A stretch of DNA of 44,804 nucleotides from the NCBI GenBank assembly GCA_902599445.1, contig CACKFK010000013.1:1-44804 (forward strand). Direction: 5' to 3'. The notes under the pieces are model-generated. The model searched no databases. It was not told the origin of the DNA and was given only the letters and a program-made list of their open reading frames with translations. The translations under genes and the position numbers were made by a program. Of this stretch, positions 1-8,700 are shown one piece after another. Numbering within the stretch: the first letter of the stretch is position 1; each line of letters begins with the position of its first letter. Origin of the DNA: an uncultured Alphaproteobacteria bacterium. Lineage in GTDB: Bacteria; Pseudomonadota; Alphaproteobacteria; Rhodobacterales; Rhodobacteraceae.

Positions 1-1
1 T

Positions 2-817
2 GGTAATAAACCAGTTTCTGGTAGTGAAGCGAGTTCTAAATTTGTGGTAAGTGCTGAAATAGCGGATACCCAAGATCTTAATCCTTTAATTACCGCTATA
101 AACAATTTGACTGCCAGTACAGGTATTTCTGCAAAGATTGGTGCAACGGCAGCGTCTGCCATAATAACCCATTCTACAGGTGAAGATATAGAAATTAGAG
201 GATTAACAATTGCAGGAGCCACTGCGGGTGCTTTTCAAATGCGTGCACTTGATAAGTATGGTAATCAATTAAATACAGCGGATGATACGTTACATAGAAC
301 TGCAGGTGCTGGGACTTTAGATGATAATCATACGGTAGGTGCTGGTAGCGGAACGGCCATTGCAGTAGGACAGATGACTCTTACATCCATTAATTCCTTT
401 ACTGTAGATGGTGATGATACTACCGCTGAAGAGGGATATTTTGATGCCAACAACCAATCTGGTTCTGCTACAAAAGGTGGTACGGCTCAGTTGAGTACGG
501 TGGCATCTTTATCTCTTGATACGCAGGAACATGCTTCGGATGCCATTGCGACTTTGGATGGAGCAATAGCAAAGATAGATGGTCAACGATCAGACTTGGG
601 TGCTATTTCTAATAGATTGTCCCATGTTGTTGATAATAACACTGCGATGATTACAAATACAGAGGCATCAAAAAGCCACATTCTTGATACTGACTTTGCG
701 ATCGAAACTACAAAGTTAACAAGAACACAGATATTGCAACAAGCAGCAACATCTATGCTGGCACAGGCTAATGCTTCAAAGCAATCTGTCTTGGCCTTGT
801 TACAAAATCTAGGTTAA
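2..817 (+). CDS. Flagellin 1, C-terminal part (5' end outside window)
   Basis: This is the C-terminal part of a flagellin, the subunit of the flagellar filament exported through the flagellar type III apparatus. The frame is open from base 2 with no upstream stop, so the N-terminal D0/D1 helices lie outside the window. The last 85 residues are the typical C-terminal D1/D0 coiled-coil region, with DGAIAKIDGQRSDLGA, NTEASKSHILDTDFA and the near-terminal ILQQAATSMLAQAN motif. Around residues 25-70 there is a Flagellin_IN-like stretch (TGISAKIG, then GEDIEIRG). It differs clearly from the second flagellin, so the two are diverged paralogs arranged tail to tail. A strong terminator follows. The internal GTG at 44 is not the true start. 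Confidence 0.95.
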   Translation, partial: GNKPVSGSEASSKFVVSAEIADTQDLNPLITAINNLTASTGISAKIGATAASAIITHSTGEDIEIRGLTIAGATAGAFQMRALDKYGNQLNTADDTLHRTAGAGTLDDNHTVGAGSGTAIAVGQMTLTSINSFTVDGDDTTAEEGYFDANNQSGSATKGGTAQLSTVASLSLDTQEHASDAIATLDGAIAKIDGQRSDLGAISNRLSHVVDNNTAMITNTEASKSHILDTDFAIETTKLTRTQILQQAATSMLAQANASKQSVLALLQNLG

Positions 818-843
818 AAGTCTTAAGTAACTGGGACAAAAAA

Positions 844-871
844 GCCTCGAGAAATCGGGGCTTTTTTTTTT
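844..871 (+). terminator. Rho-independent terminator of flagellin 1
   Basis: A 7-base-pair stem (GCCTCGA and TCGGGGC, one G-U pair, four-base loop) is followed directly by ten T residues. It lies 27 bases after the flagellin stop codon. Confidence 0.9.
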
Positions 872-1108
872 GAGCTCTGTTAAATAGATATATTTTGAAA
901 TTTGTAGCATGTAATAATAGAAAAATTATTAATGCAAATATACTTTTATGAAAGAGATTATGATTGACAGTATATTTGGTAAAAGTTTTTGTAACACATT
1001 GATATGTAATATATTTTTTTCTATGCTTGAATTATTGTATTTTGAATTACCAACTAATCCACAAATAAAACAGGAGTAGATTAGCTGGCATTCACATAAT
1101 TTTAATGC

Positions 1109-1416
1109 TTAAGCGAGATAAATGGCGTATAATTGCGCTAAATCAGTACCCCCAAAAATTGTGCACAATAAAAACTTAAAAAAGGTTGTATTTGTTTGGG
1201 CATAACGTTCTGCTAAATGGGTTTTCTTTTCTTCTTCATCATAATCAAGTCTTACGGCATCCCAATCACTTATTCCATCTACTGTACCTGCTTCGACCAG
1301 TAAATTTACTAAAATTATCACTACTGTTAGTAGGATATGTGTAGTGTCACCAGCAAAAGCAATTAGTGCAATTGTTGCCAACTTGCTCGATTAGCTCTAT
1401 CAGCAGATAAATTCAT
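1109..1416 (-). pseudogene. Small membrane protein ORF, apparently frameshifted
   Basis: The open frame at 1109-1381 (about 90 aa) has only a TTG start. It encodes a hydrophobic segment (HILLTVVIILVNLLVEAG) followed by an acidic linker (DYDEEEKK) and a second hydrophobic end. A much better start exists in another frame: ATG at 1416 with an AAAGGA ribosome-binding site 8 bases upstream, reading MNLSADRANRASWQQLH before a stop. Joining the two frames needs a single-base change near 1366-1381 and would give a protein of about 100 aa with one or two membrane segments. I do not recognise the family. It may be a decayed gene or an assembly error; chance is also possible because the region is otherwise non-coding. 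Confidence 0.4.
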
Positions 1417-2090
1417 TTTTCATCCTTTCAAAAAATTTTTGAGTAAATAATTAAATAAAATCTGGGTGACTATTTTGGTATAGTATTGCCTGAAACAATG
1501 TGAGGATTTCAAATTATCAAAAAATACAAACAGTTTCTTTAACAGTCAATTAACTGTTACTAATACAGGGGAGCGAATATCTAAGCGTCAAAAAGGGTAT
1601 GCATTGGCCACCCCACCCCCGTACGTATGTATACTTAATGTTTTACACAGATCAGTGAACGAGATTGCCAACCAATTTAGGTATCTTATTAAAGTGTACA
1701 GAAAACTAGGCCATATTGTTGTGACACAACACGGAATATTTCCCGTCCTGATAGCACTCTAGTTTCATTAAATGTGATTGCCATAGATCTCTTGACTAGC
1801 TTTTATCCCCATTTGGAAATCTACGTTTTCATTTCATATAGTTGACAATAGGATTCAAAAAAATAACTAGTTTTATTTAATTAAGTATAAAAAACATAGG
1901 GTTAGGCATACTTTTGTATTTGTGAAATTACCTAGCAATTGGTTATAAACTTGGCAAAAAAAATTCTTGTGTACAGAAATCAGAAAGAAAAATTTTGTTG
2001 ATAGGGTAGGTTAGTTACCTTTTAAATTTAAGATACCAGTGGTTTAAATAGCCATGGTTGGTATTGATATTTTAGAATATTGGTAGCGCA
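1382..2090. other. Non-coding gap between the convergent flagellins
   Basis: About 700 bases without a convincing gene. No tRNA or IS end is visible. It contains an inverted repeat at 1540-1559 (7-base arms, TAACAGT and ACTGTTA, 6-base spacer) and a perfect 15-base palindrome at 1717-1731. The stretch looks like a decayed or purely intergenic spacer. Confidence 0.6.
1717..1731. repeat. 15-base perfect palindrome
   Basis: TGTTGTG-A-CACAACA is a perfect inverted repeat around a single central base. The layout fits an operator for a dimeric regulator, but no gene start lies close by, so a role is not supported. A second short hairpin-like stretch (ACGGAA / TTTCCCGT) follows immediately. Confidence 0.35.
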
Positions 2091-2117
2091 AATAAAAAGC
2101 CCCGTAAAAACGGAGCT
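2091..2117 (-). terminator. Terminator of flagellin 2
   Basis: Read on the minus strand, AGCTCCGT and ACGGGGCT form an 8-base-pair stem with one G-U pair and a 4-base loop, followed by TTTTTATT. It lies about 25 bases past the flagellin 2 stop. The hairpin resembles the one after flagellin 1. Confidence 0.85.
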
Positions 2118-2141
2118 TCAGAAATCAGTCAAAGTTAATTT

Positions 2142-4349
2142 TTATCCTTGGAGTAATTCTAGCACTGACTGCATTGATCTGTTTGCTTGTGAAAGCATTG
2201 AAGTTGCAGCCTGCTGTAGAATTCGACCTTTGGTTAGTTCGATAGATTCTGCCGCCATATCGGCATCTTGCATTCTACTTCGAGAAATTTTTGTGTTAAC
2301 AACAATATTTGAAAGGTTATCTATAGTGTGCTCCATTCGATTCATTGTTGCACCCAAGTCCCCGCGTTCAGCGTCAACGCGTCTTAGTGCTCCGTCTACG
2401 GCTGATAGTAGTCGTTGTGCGCCCATTACAGTTTTCACATTAACATCTGAAATTCTTGTAAGTGTTGCTGCCGGAGCTGCATCTCTGTGCAATGCTTTAG
2501 AGGAGTCAGACAATGTTGATGGAGTTGTAACAGTAAAAACGTTTGGCGATTGATATATAATCTGACCGCTTACACGCATTGAACTTCTAGTAGCGGGTTC
2601 TTCACTACCTGCCAAAGTATCATCAAATAGCGCGACTGGAGATCCTTTGGCATTATGATCACGATCTAGAGTTTGAACATTAAGGGTCTTGGAGACCTTT
2701 TCAAAGGAAAGCTTATTGGATCCTGAGTTCGCTGTAAATTGAATTGTTGTCCCATCAGAGTTAACAATATTACCTGTGGTTGTAGAGGCACCCGCTGCAG
2801 GATCTTTATAATAAAAGATGTCTCCCGGTGTGAGTACGCCTGTCGCCCCTGTCGCCCCAACACGTGTTGCTACAGCATCAGATTGAACTACTCTTATCGC
2901 ATCTCCATCGGCAAGGCCATGAGCTGCTGCCCAAGTAATTAGGTCATTTGTGTCTGCTGCTGTGGCTAATACATTGTTAGTTGCCCCAGGAGGTATCGAG
3001 GTAGCTGTTTCCATTGGCATGTCATAATCATCAATTAAGATATCATAACCATCTGGAGATCTTAGGTTTATAGTTTGTTTATCGGCAGATAGCTTGGCTG
3101 AAATTCCAGTATCACCCGTAAAACCATTAATCTTATCTCTCAGATCAGATAGATCTGCCATAGTTTTTCCATCAATAGTACCAAAATTAACGGTAGAGCT
3201 AATGACTTTTGCACTTGAATTCATTCCAGTTAGATTGAAAGTAATAATAGTTGAAGCAGAGGTATTACTATTTGGGGTAACACTTAATTGTAAGTTCGTT
3301 TCAGCGTAGGCTGTTACACCAGTGGTACCACTTTGAGCCGTGACTGCTTCTGCTATATCTTTAGATGTCGCTCCGGTAGCATAGCTTATAGTCGCATCTC
3401 CCACATAACCGTAGACCTTAAGGGTCTCATCTTTAGTGGTGAGTGAATTCAATGCCGTAGTACTGCCTGAGGCTGTGGTTGTAGGAGAACCTGCAATATT
3501 TGCAAGAGAAAATACAGTGTCTGCTCCGGTATGGGCAGCATTTGTGCTAAGAGGAACTATTGTTTCATCATCAACACCTCCGGTATTAGCTCCACCATCT
3601 TTATCTATAGTAGAATCCATCTCAGCCAAACCAAAGGTTTTGGCACCGACAGGTATACATACTTGATATTGACGACCGGATACTAAGCCTGCTATTGGTT
3701 TTGCGCCAGAAGGTACTTCATATGTGATAATATCGCCTTCTATAAATCCATGAGTTGCGGTAGTAGTTATAAGGCCAGCAGCAGAGACACTTGCGCCAGT
3801 AGCTGTCTTCTCAAGCTGAGATGAACTTGACCAAATTCCTAAAGCCGTTGGCTTAATGTTCTCAATTGATAGTGTATGTGTATGCTGTGGGCTTTCGTCA
3901 TAACCAATTTCAAATTCTGTATCTTGGAATGTCCCATTTAAAAGTTTGGAGGTATTAAACTGAGTAGCTTCTGATATACGAATGAGTTCTTTTTTAAGGG
4001 CTCCAACCTCTTCATTAAGGGCTACCCTGTCCGCACCACTGTATGTTCCATTAGCCGCTTGAACTCCAAGTTCCCGCATTCTTTGAAGAATTTCTGAAAC
4101 TTCATTAAGAGCACCTTCAGCAGTTTGAGCCATTGATATGGCGTCTCCTGCATTTCTAATGGCAACTTCCATACCATTGATTTGGGATGTCATTCTATTT
4201 ACGATAGCAGCACCAGCAGCATCATCACCGGCTTTATTAAGCCTTTTGCCCGAAGCCAAACGCTCTGTGGCTTGTGTGGCTGTGCCTTCATTTCTTTGCA
4301 AATGGTACAAAGACTTTAAAGCTGCACTATTCGTCAATATATTCGTCAT
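2142..4349 (-). CDS. fliC: Flagellin 2, enlarged (735 aa)
   Basis: Filament subunit. Residues 1-145 are the conserved N-terminal D0/D1 region (SAALKSLYHLQ, RLASGKRLNKAGDDAAGAA, IRNAGDAISMAQTAEGAL). The last 90 residues are the conserved C-terminal part (RGDLGATMNRMEH, SRMQDADMAAESIELTKGRI, ILQQAATSMLSQAN). Between them lie about 490 residues of Gly/Thr/Ser-rich variable sequence, so the protein is larger than the common 270-500 aa flagellins. The variable part holds a Flagellin_IN-like module (about 400-445) and two related stretches with a HGF/HGL-x-(E/A)DGD pattern (about 195-245 and 475-530). A cysteine (YQVCIPVG) is unusual for an exported axial protein. An AAGGTGATGAT ribosome-binding site precedes the ATG. 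A candidate sigma-54 promoter lies about 65 bases upstream. Confidence 0.95.
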   Translation of the reverse strand: MTNILTNSAALKSLYHLQRNEGTATQATERLASGKRLNKAGDDAAGAAIVNRMTSQINGMEVAIRNAGDAISMAQTAEGALNEVSEILQRMRELGVQAANGTYSGADRVALNEEVGALKKELIRISEATQFNTSKLLNGTFQDTEFEIGYDESPQHTHTLSIENIKPTALGIWSSSSQLEKTATGASVSAAGLITTTATHGFIEGDIITYEVPSGAKPIAGLVSGRQYQVCIPVGAKTFGLAEMDSTIDKDGGANTGGVDDETIVPLSTNAAHTGADTVFSLANIAGSPTTTASGSTTALNSLTTKDETLKVYGYVGDATISYATGATSKDIAEAVTAQSGTTGVTAYAETNLQLSVTPNSNTSASTIITFNLTGMNSSAKVISSTVNFGTIDGKTMADLSDLRDKINGFTGDTGISAKLSADKQTINLRSPDGYDILIDDYDMPMETATSIPPGATNNVLATAADTNDLITWAAAHGLADGDAIRVVQSDAVATRVGATGATGVLTPGDIFYYKDPAAGASTTTGNIVNSDGTTIQFTANSGSNKLSFEKVSKTLNVQTLDRDHNAKGSPVALFDDTLAGSEEPATRSSMRVSGQIIYQSPNVFTVTTPSTLSDSSKALHRDAAPAATLTRISDVNVKTVMGAQRLLSAVDGALRRVDAERGDLGATMNRMEHTIDNLSNIVVNTKISRSRMQDADMAAESIELTKGRILQQAATSMLSQANRSMQSVLELLQG

Positions 4350-4380
4350 ATCATCACCTTTACATTCGTAAGGATATTAT

Positions 4381-4393
4381 GGTCATAATGACC
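4381..4393. repeat. Palindrome in the flagellin 2 leader
   Basis: GGTCAT-A-ATGACC is a perfect 13-base inverted repeat between the predicted transcription start (about 4404) and the flagellin 2 ATG at 4349. In mRNA it would form a 6-bp stem at most, or in DNA a dimer-binding site. Position suggests leader or operator regulation; this is inference. Confidence 0.4.
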
Positions 4394-4414
4394 GGTTATC
4401 GTTACCCTGTTACC

Positions 4415-4430
4415 TGCATTTTCCATGCCA
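4415..4430 (-). promoter_or_regulatory. Candidate sigma-54 promoter of flagellin 2
   Basis: On the minus strand the site reads TGGCATGGAAAATGCA, matching TGGCAY-N5-NTGCA with correct GG to GC spacing (10 bases between). The predicted start of transcription is near 4404, giving a leader of about 55 bases. Confidence 0.7.
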
Positions 4431-4461
4431 AATTGTTCTATTCCTGTTAAAAACATGGTGT

Positions 4462-5739
4462 TTACCTAATAAAATCAAATAAAGTTTGCTTTCCAATCTT
4501 CGAAAAAGTGGCTTGAGAAGCTTCTTTACTTAAAATAAGCCCTTGTAGCCTAGTAATAAGTTCTGCTAAATCTGCATCACCCAGATCACCAATCTTTTCA
4601 GTGACAAGAATTTGACGCTCAGCCAAAATCTCTTTTTGTTGACCAAGTTTATTCATTTGAGCTCCCACAACGGCTAATTGATCACCAAGGTGGGAGGAGG
4701 CATTTTGTAGAAAATTAACTGAAGAAGATATTAACTGGTCAGTATCAGTGATTTTTCTAGTTGCACCAACCATTTCTCCCATGCCGTCATAGCTATCAAA
4801 ATTAGCATAAGATGTTACATCATCAGTTCCAAAATCTTTTCCCTTAATGTTAACATCCTTCATGATAATCTCGCCGGCAAAATTCTCCTTTAAGACTATT
4901 GCGCCAGTATCGGTATTTTCCGTTGCTGTAATACCCGTAAATTCAGTATTTTTATTTATTTCCGTTACCAAGCTGGATACTTTTCCTTCCGCGACAGAGG
5001 ACGTAATAGAAACTCCACCTCTGCTCCCAGTTAACGTAAAGGTCCATTCTTGTGGATCGGGAGGCAAAACAAAATTTATCTCAGCATGTCCAGCAGCTGA
5101 ACCTTGGCGCTTAAACTCACTTGCTGTTTTAACGGCATTTCGGCTATTTTCGATAATTTCGAAAACGGATTTGACCCCAGAGGCAGTAGGAATTGCCATA
5201 AAGGTTGTTCCACCATCCACAGAGGTTTTTACTTTCATACTCTCAGATATTTGTACGGTATGTTGACCTCTATCACCTATATATTTAACACTGCCATCCA
5301 ATTCCTTTTGGAAGGGTACCAGATTTGTTTTAAACCCTGAAAATACTGCTTGGCCTTGGGCGTCCCTATTGTTTGCTATTTCGACAACCACCTCGGTTAG
5401 AGCATCAATTTCCTTTAAAATAGCAGTTTCATTTACGGTACCGCTTCCTGCCTGAATAGATAATTCAGTAATTCGTCTTAGCGTATTGACTGCTTCTTGA
5501 ATGCTTACATCAGCAAGAGATAATCTTGCATCAGCTGCATCTGCGTTTTCTGTATATCTTTGCAGGAGTTCTTTTTGTTCTTTGGCTACAGATAAACTAA
5601 CAGCATCAACAGGATTATCAGATGCTGCAAGAATATTCTTACCAGTCGACACTTTTTCCTGGATCTTCTGTATTTCAGCATCTAACTTTGCGAAGTTATT
5701 AATAGCTTGCTGATTAAATAATTTCTGACTGATTTGCAT
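4462..5739 (-). CDS. flgL: Flagellar hook-filament junction protein FlgL (HAP3)
   Basis: FlgL links the FlgK ring to the filament. The N-terminus shows the flagellin-like helix (IQKIQEKVSTGKNILAASDNPVDA) and the C-terminus the matching helix (LQGLILSKEASQATFSKIGKQTLFDFIR). The FlgL-typical block SGFKTN followed by YIGDRGQHTVQISESMKVK is present near residues 135-170. At 425 aa it is somewhat longer than enterobacterial FlgL (about 317 aa). The extra length holds a Flagellin_IN-like stretch at about 250-300 (INKNTEFTGITATENTDTG). It starts 8 bases after the flgK stop and is probably co-transcribed with it. Confidence is high for family. Confidence 0.94.
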   Translation of the reverse strand: MQISQKLFNQQAINNFAKLDAEIQKIQEKVSTGKNILAASDNPVDAVSLSVAKEQKELLQRYTENADAADARLSLADVSIQEAVNTLRRITELSIQAGSGTVNETAILKEIDALTEVVVEIANNRDAQGQAVFSGFKTNLVPFQKELDGSVKYIGDRGQHTVQISESMKVKTSVDGGTTFMAIPTASGVKSVFEIIENSRNAVKTASEFKRQGSAAGHAEINFVLPPDPQEWTFTLTGSRGGVSITSSVAEGKVSSLVTEINKNTEFTGITATENTDTGAIVLKENFAGEIIMKDVNIKGKDFGTDDVTSYANFDSYDGMGEMVGATRKITDTDQLISSSVNFLQNASSHLGDQLAVVGAQMNKLGQQKEILAERQILVTEKIGDLGDADLAELITRLQGLILSKEASQATFSKIGKQTLFDFIR

Positions 5740-5747
5740 TTATAGGC

Positions 5748-8700
5748 CTAAACCGACTGGAGTAATGTATCAAAGAGTTCTCTAGCCGTTTGCAAGATAC
5801 GTGCCGAAGCTTGATAAGCCTGCTGTTGTTCTATTAGGTTTGCAGCCTCGTTGTCTAAGCTAACGCCTGAAAATTGAGCTTCGGCTTCGGCCGTGGCATT
5901 CCTCTGGGCATCAGCAGCCTCTTTTGATAGATTAGCTGAATTCACGCTTGAACCTACCTTAGAAACTATTTGGGCAAAGATTTCCTGGAAGCTGCCACTT
6001 CCGGCGGAATAAGCATCAGAATTTTGTTTTGCTAGAATAGCATCTAAATTTCGGGCGTCACCTGCAGAATTCAAATTAGGGGAAATAAAAAAAGAATCGT
6101 CCTTTGAGGCTTTACCTGTAAATTGGAGTTTTTGTCCTACTGCTTCTGCTGAACGGGAACCGTCTAAAATCCTTGTAGCTATTGAGTGTCCAGTATTTGT
6201 ATCAAATATTTCAATCAAGGTACTGAGATCATCCATTACTTTCACTGTAAAGTCTTCTTCAGTTGGAATGGAATCGGGAATTGCTATATCGTAATTTGCA
6301 GCCAATTTTCTAGAACCTGATCCTGTAAGCAAAACGATTAAATCTTCATTGGGAAGGTTTGATATCTTTATTCTATTTTCGGCTAAACTAGAGCCAGAGG
6401 CAGTTACTTGAATGACTTCATCCGTTTTTGAAGTTATGTCGAGATTTGTCCCAGAGAGCTCTAACTTGTAATCTAATACTTTGAAGCCAAGGGTTTCGGT
6501 ATTTGTATCAGTAGGTAGGGTTAAAGTTCCAGCGTCAGAATTTGATTTTAGGATTATTTTATTTGTTCCTTGTTTCGTAGTAGTTGTTCCGGTATCGGCA
6601 AAGGTTGGGGACAAGGAAGAATTAGATGAACCTAATGAATAATTAGTTCCGTCGAAAGATAGCGTGATAGTGACGGTATTTCCATTAAGTGTAGCACTTA
6701 GAGTTTTTGGATAATCTGTCAAAGTTTTAGATAAGGTGACCGAAGATCCCGCTAAGGTTCTGGTTGGGTATGTTGTGCTAGTTCTAAGCCCAAATCTTTT
6801 TGCAGCGTCAACATTGTTAGCGACTTCTGTAGAGTCACTTATTTCGATCTGATCTCCAGATATGGTGCCTCCCGTTGCACTAACCTGCAATCTACCGTCT
6901 TTATCAAAATATGCTGAAATTCGTCCATCTTCACCACCTGTAACAAAAATCTCTGGATTGGCTTTTGTTTCTGGATTTTCGTAAGATACTGTTATTTTAT
7001 ATATTTTGTCTTCATATGTTACTGATACTGAATCCTGATTATCAGGTAAAGTCATGGCGACAGAAGAAGTAACACTTGTAAGTGCATTTGGTGGAACATT
7101 CCCAGATAGATTGCTCACAGAAAAAATTCCATCTGGGGATTTTTCTGTCACTTTTAAACCTGTGGTGGTTCCATCAGACTCAATTGTAAAAAGAGGGTTT
7201 CCAGCCTTGTCAGAGATTAACAAATTTCCTGATGAATCTATGCCAATAATTTCACCATTAGATCCTTGAAACTCCCCAATGCCTGGATTGGATAACAACC
7301 GATCTCTTGCTTGCGCAGCAGTTTCATTCCCATTAGCGGTGTAAGTGAAAGTACTGCCTTCCAAAGTGAAAATTGCTGTTTGGCCATTGGTAAAAGAACC
7401 TGACATTGAGAAAGTGGAAACTCCTGCAGTGCCCCCAATAGCAGCCACACCTGATAACGAGGATGTGGTACCTTGGCTTCTCAGGTTTTTCACAATGGCT
7501 TTGGCTACATTTTCTGGGGATGGAACGGTGATATCCTTAGTATGAACCGTGGTAGAAATAGAGGAACCTGTTCCTGTTGTAGGGAGGGAAATAGAAAAGG
7601 AACCAGCTGCGGCCACGGCGTCTAAGCCGTTAGGATCAGAGCTATTCGTATCAACACCATCAATTGAATGAAATGTTAGAGAATTCTTCTCACCAGTTGT
7701 ATTAGGTTTAATGCTTACCAAACCCCCAAACCTAGGGTCTGCACTGCTGTTAGTAGCAACACCTGCAATGTCTGCAGTGAAAGCAGTGCTTGATCTTAAA
7801 AGAAGTTCACCACAATATCGTGCTGCATCTAAGGCGGTTCCTGTTACGGAGGTTGTTGTAGCTACGACTGCGTTTGGTGGAATATTTCCAGCCAAACCAG
7901 TGACAGCGAATGTCCCATCAGGATTACTTTCTGTAACCTTTAATCCTGTTGTTGTCCCATCTGATTCAATTTGGAATAGGTGAATTCCATCCTTATCAGA
8001 AATTTGTAAAACACCAGTTGATAGCAACTTGATCGTTTCACCATTGGACCCTTGAAACTCACCAGTTCCTGGATTCGTTAGCAATCGATCTCTAGCTTGA
8101 GCCGCTGTTTCATTACCATTTGCTGTATAGGTGAAGGTGCTTCCTTCAAGTGTAAAAATTGCTGTTTGATTATTTGTAAAAGAACCTGACATTGAGAAAG
8201 TTTGAACGCCTGCGGTGCCACCATTTGTTCCTCCTAGAAAAACAACATCTCCTAAAGGTTTGGAAAAACGGTCTGTTAATCGCGTTGATAAGGTCTTTCC
8301 AGAATTATTATCAAAATCGAAATTCAACAATTTAATATCTTCACCAGAAAGGCTTTCCAAAATCAATCTACCTTTATTACTTGATACGGTGGCTGTAACG
8401 CCTGTCTTCGGCGTATATTGGTTAATTTTCTCAGCTAACGCTGATAGGCTGCTGGAAGATACAACAGCTTCTATCTCAGCATAATCATTGCTTTTGGAAC
8501 CTAGTTGGAATTTTACTGTTCCTCCGGAACCTTCATGCCATAACTCCATTCTAGCTTCTGCTGAAGCAGTTATCCCTGTCTGGGACAAATTATCAGTAAT
8601 TAATTCTGCTGCATATTTCGCTGAGGATCCTGCTGGTATTTTTAACTCTTTCGATTGATTTAATTTTAAGTTCCAGTCATTTGTGGGACTAAAGGGAAGA

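Noticed and set aside
2080-2553. Plus-strand ORF opposite the flagellin 2 end
   Set aside because: Shadow frame of flagellin 2; the cysteine-rich translation has no coding support.
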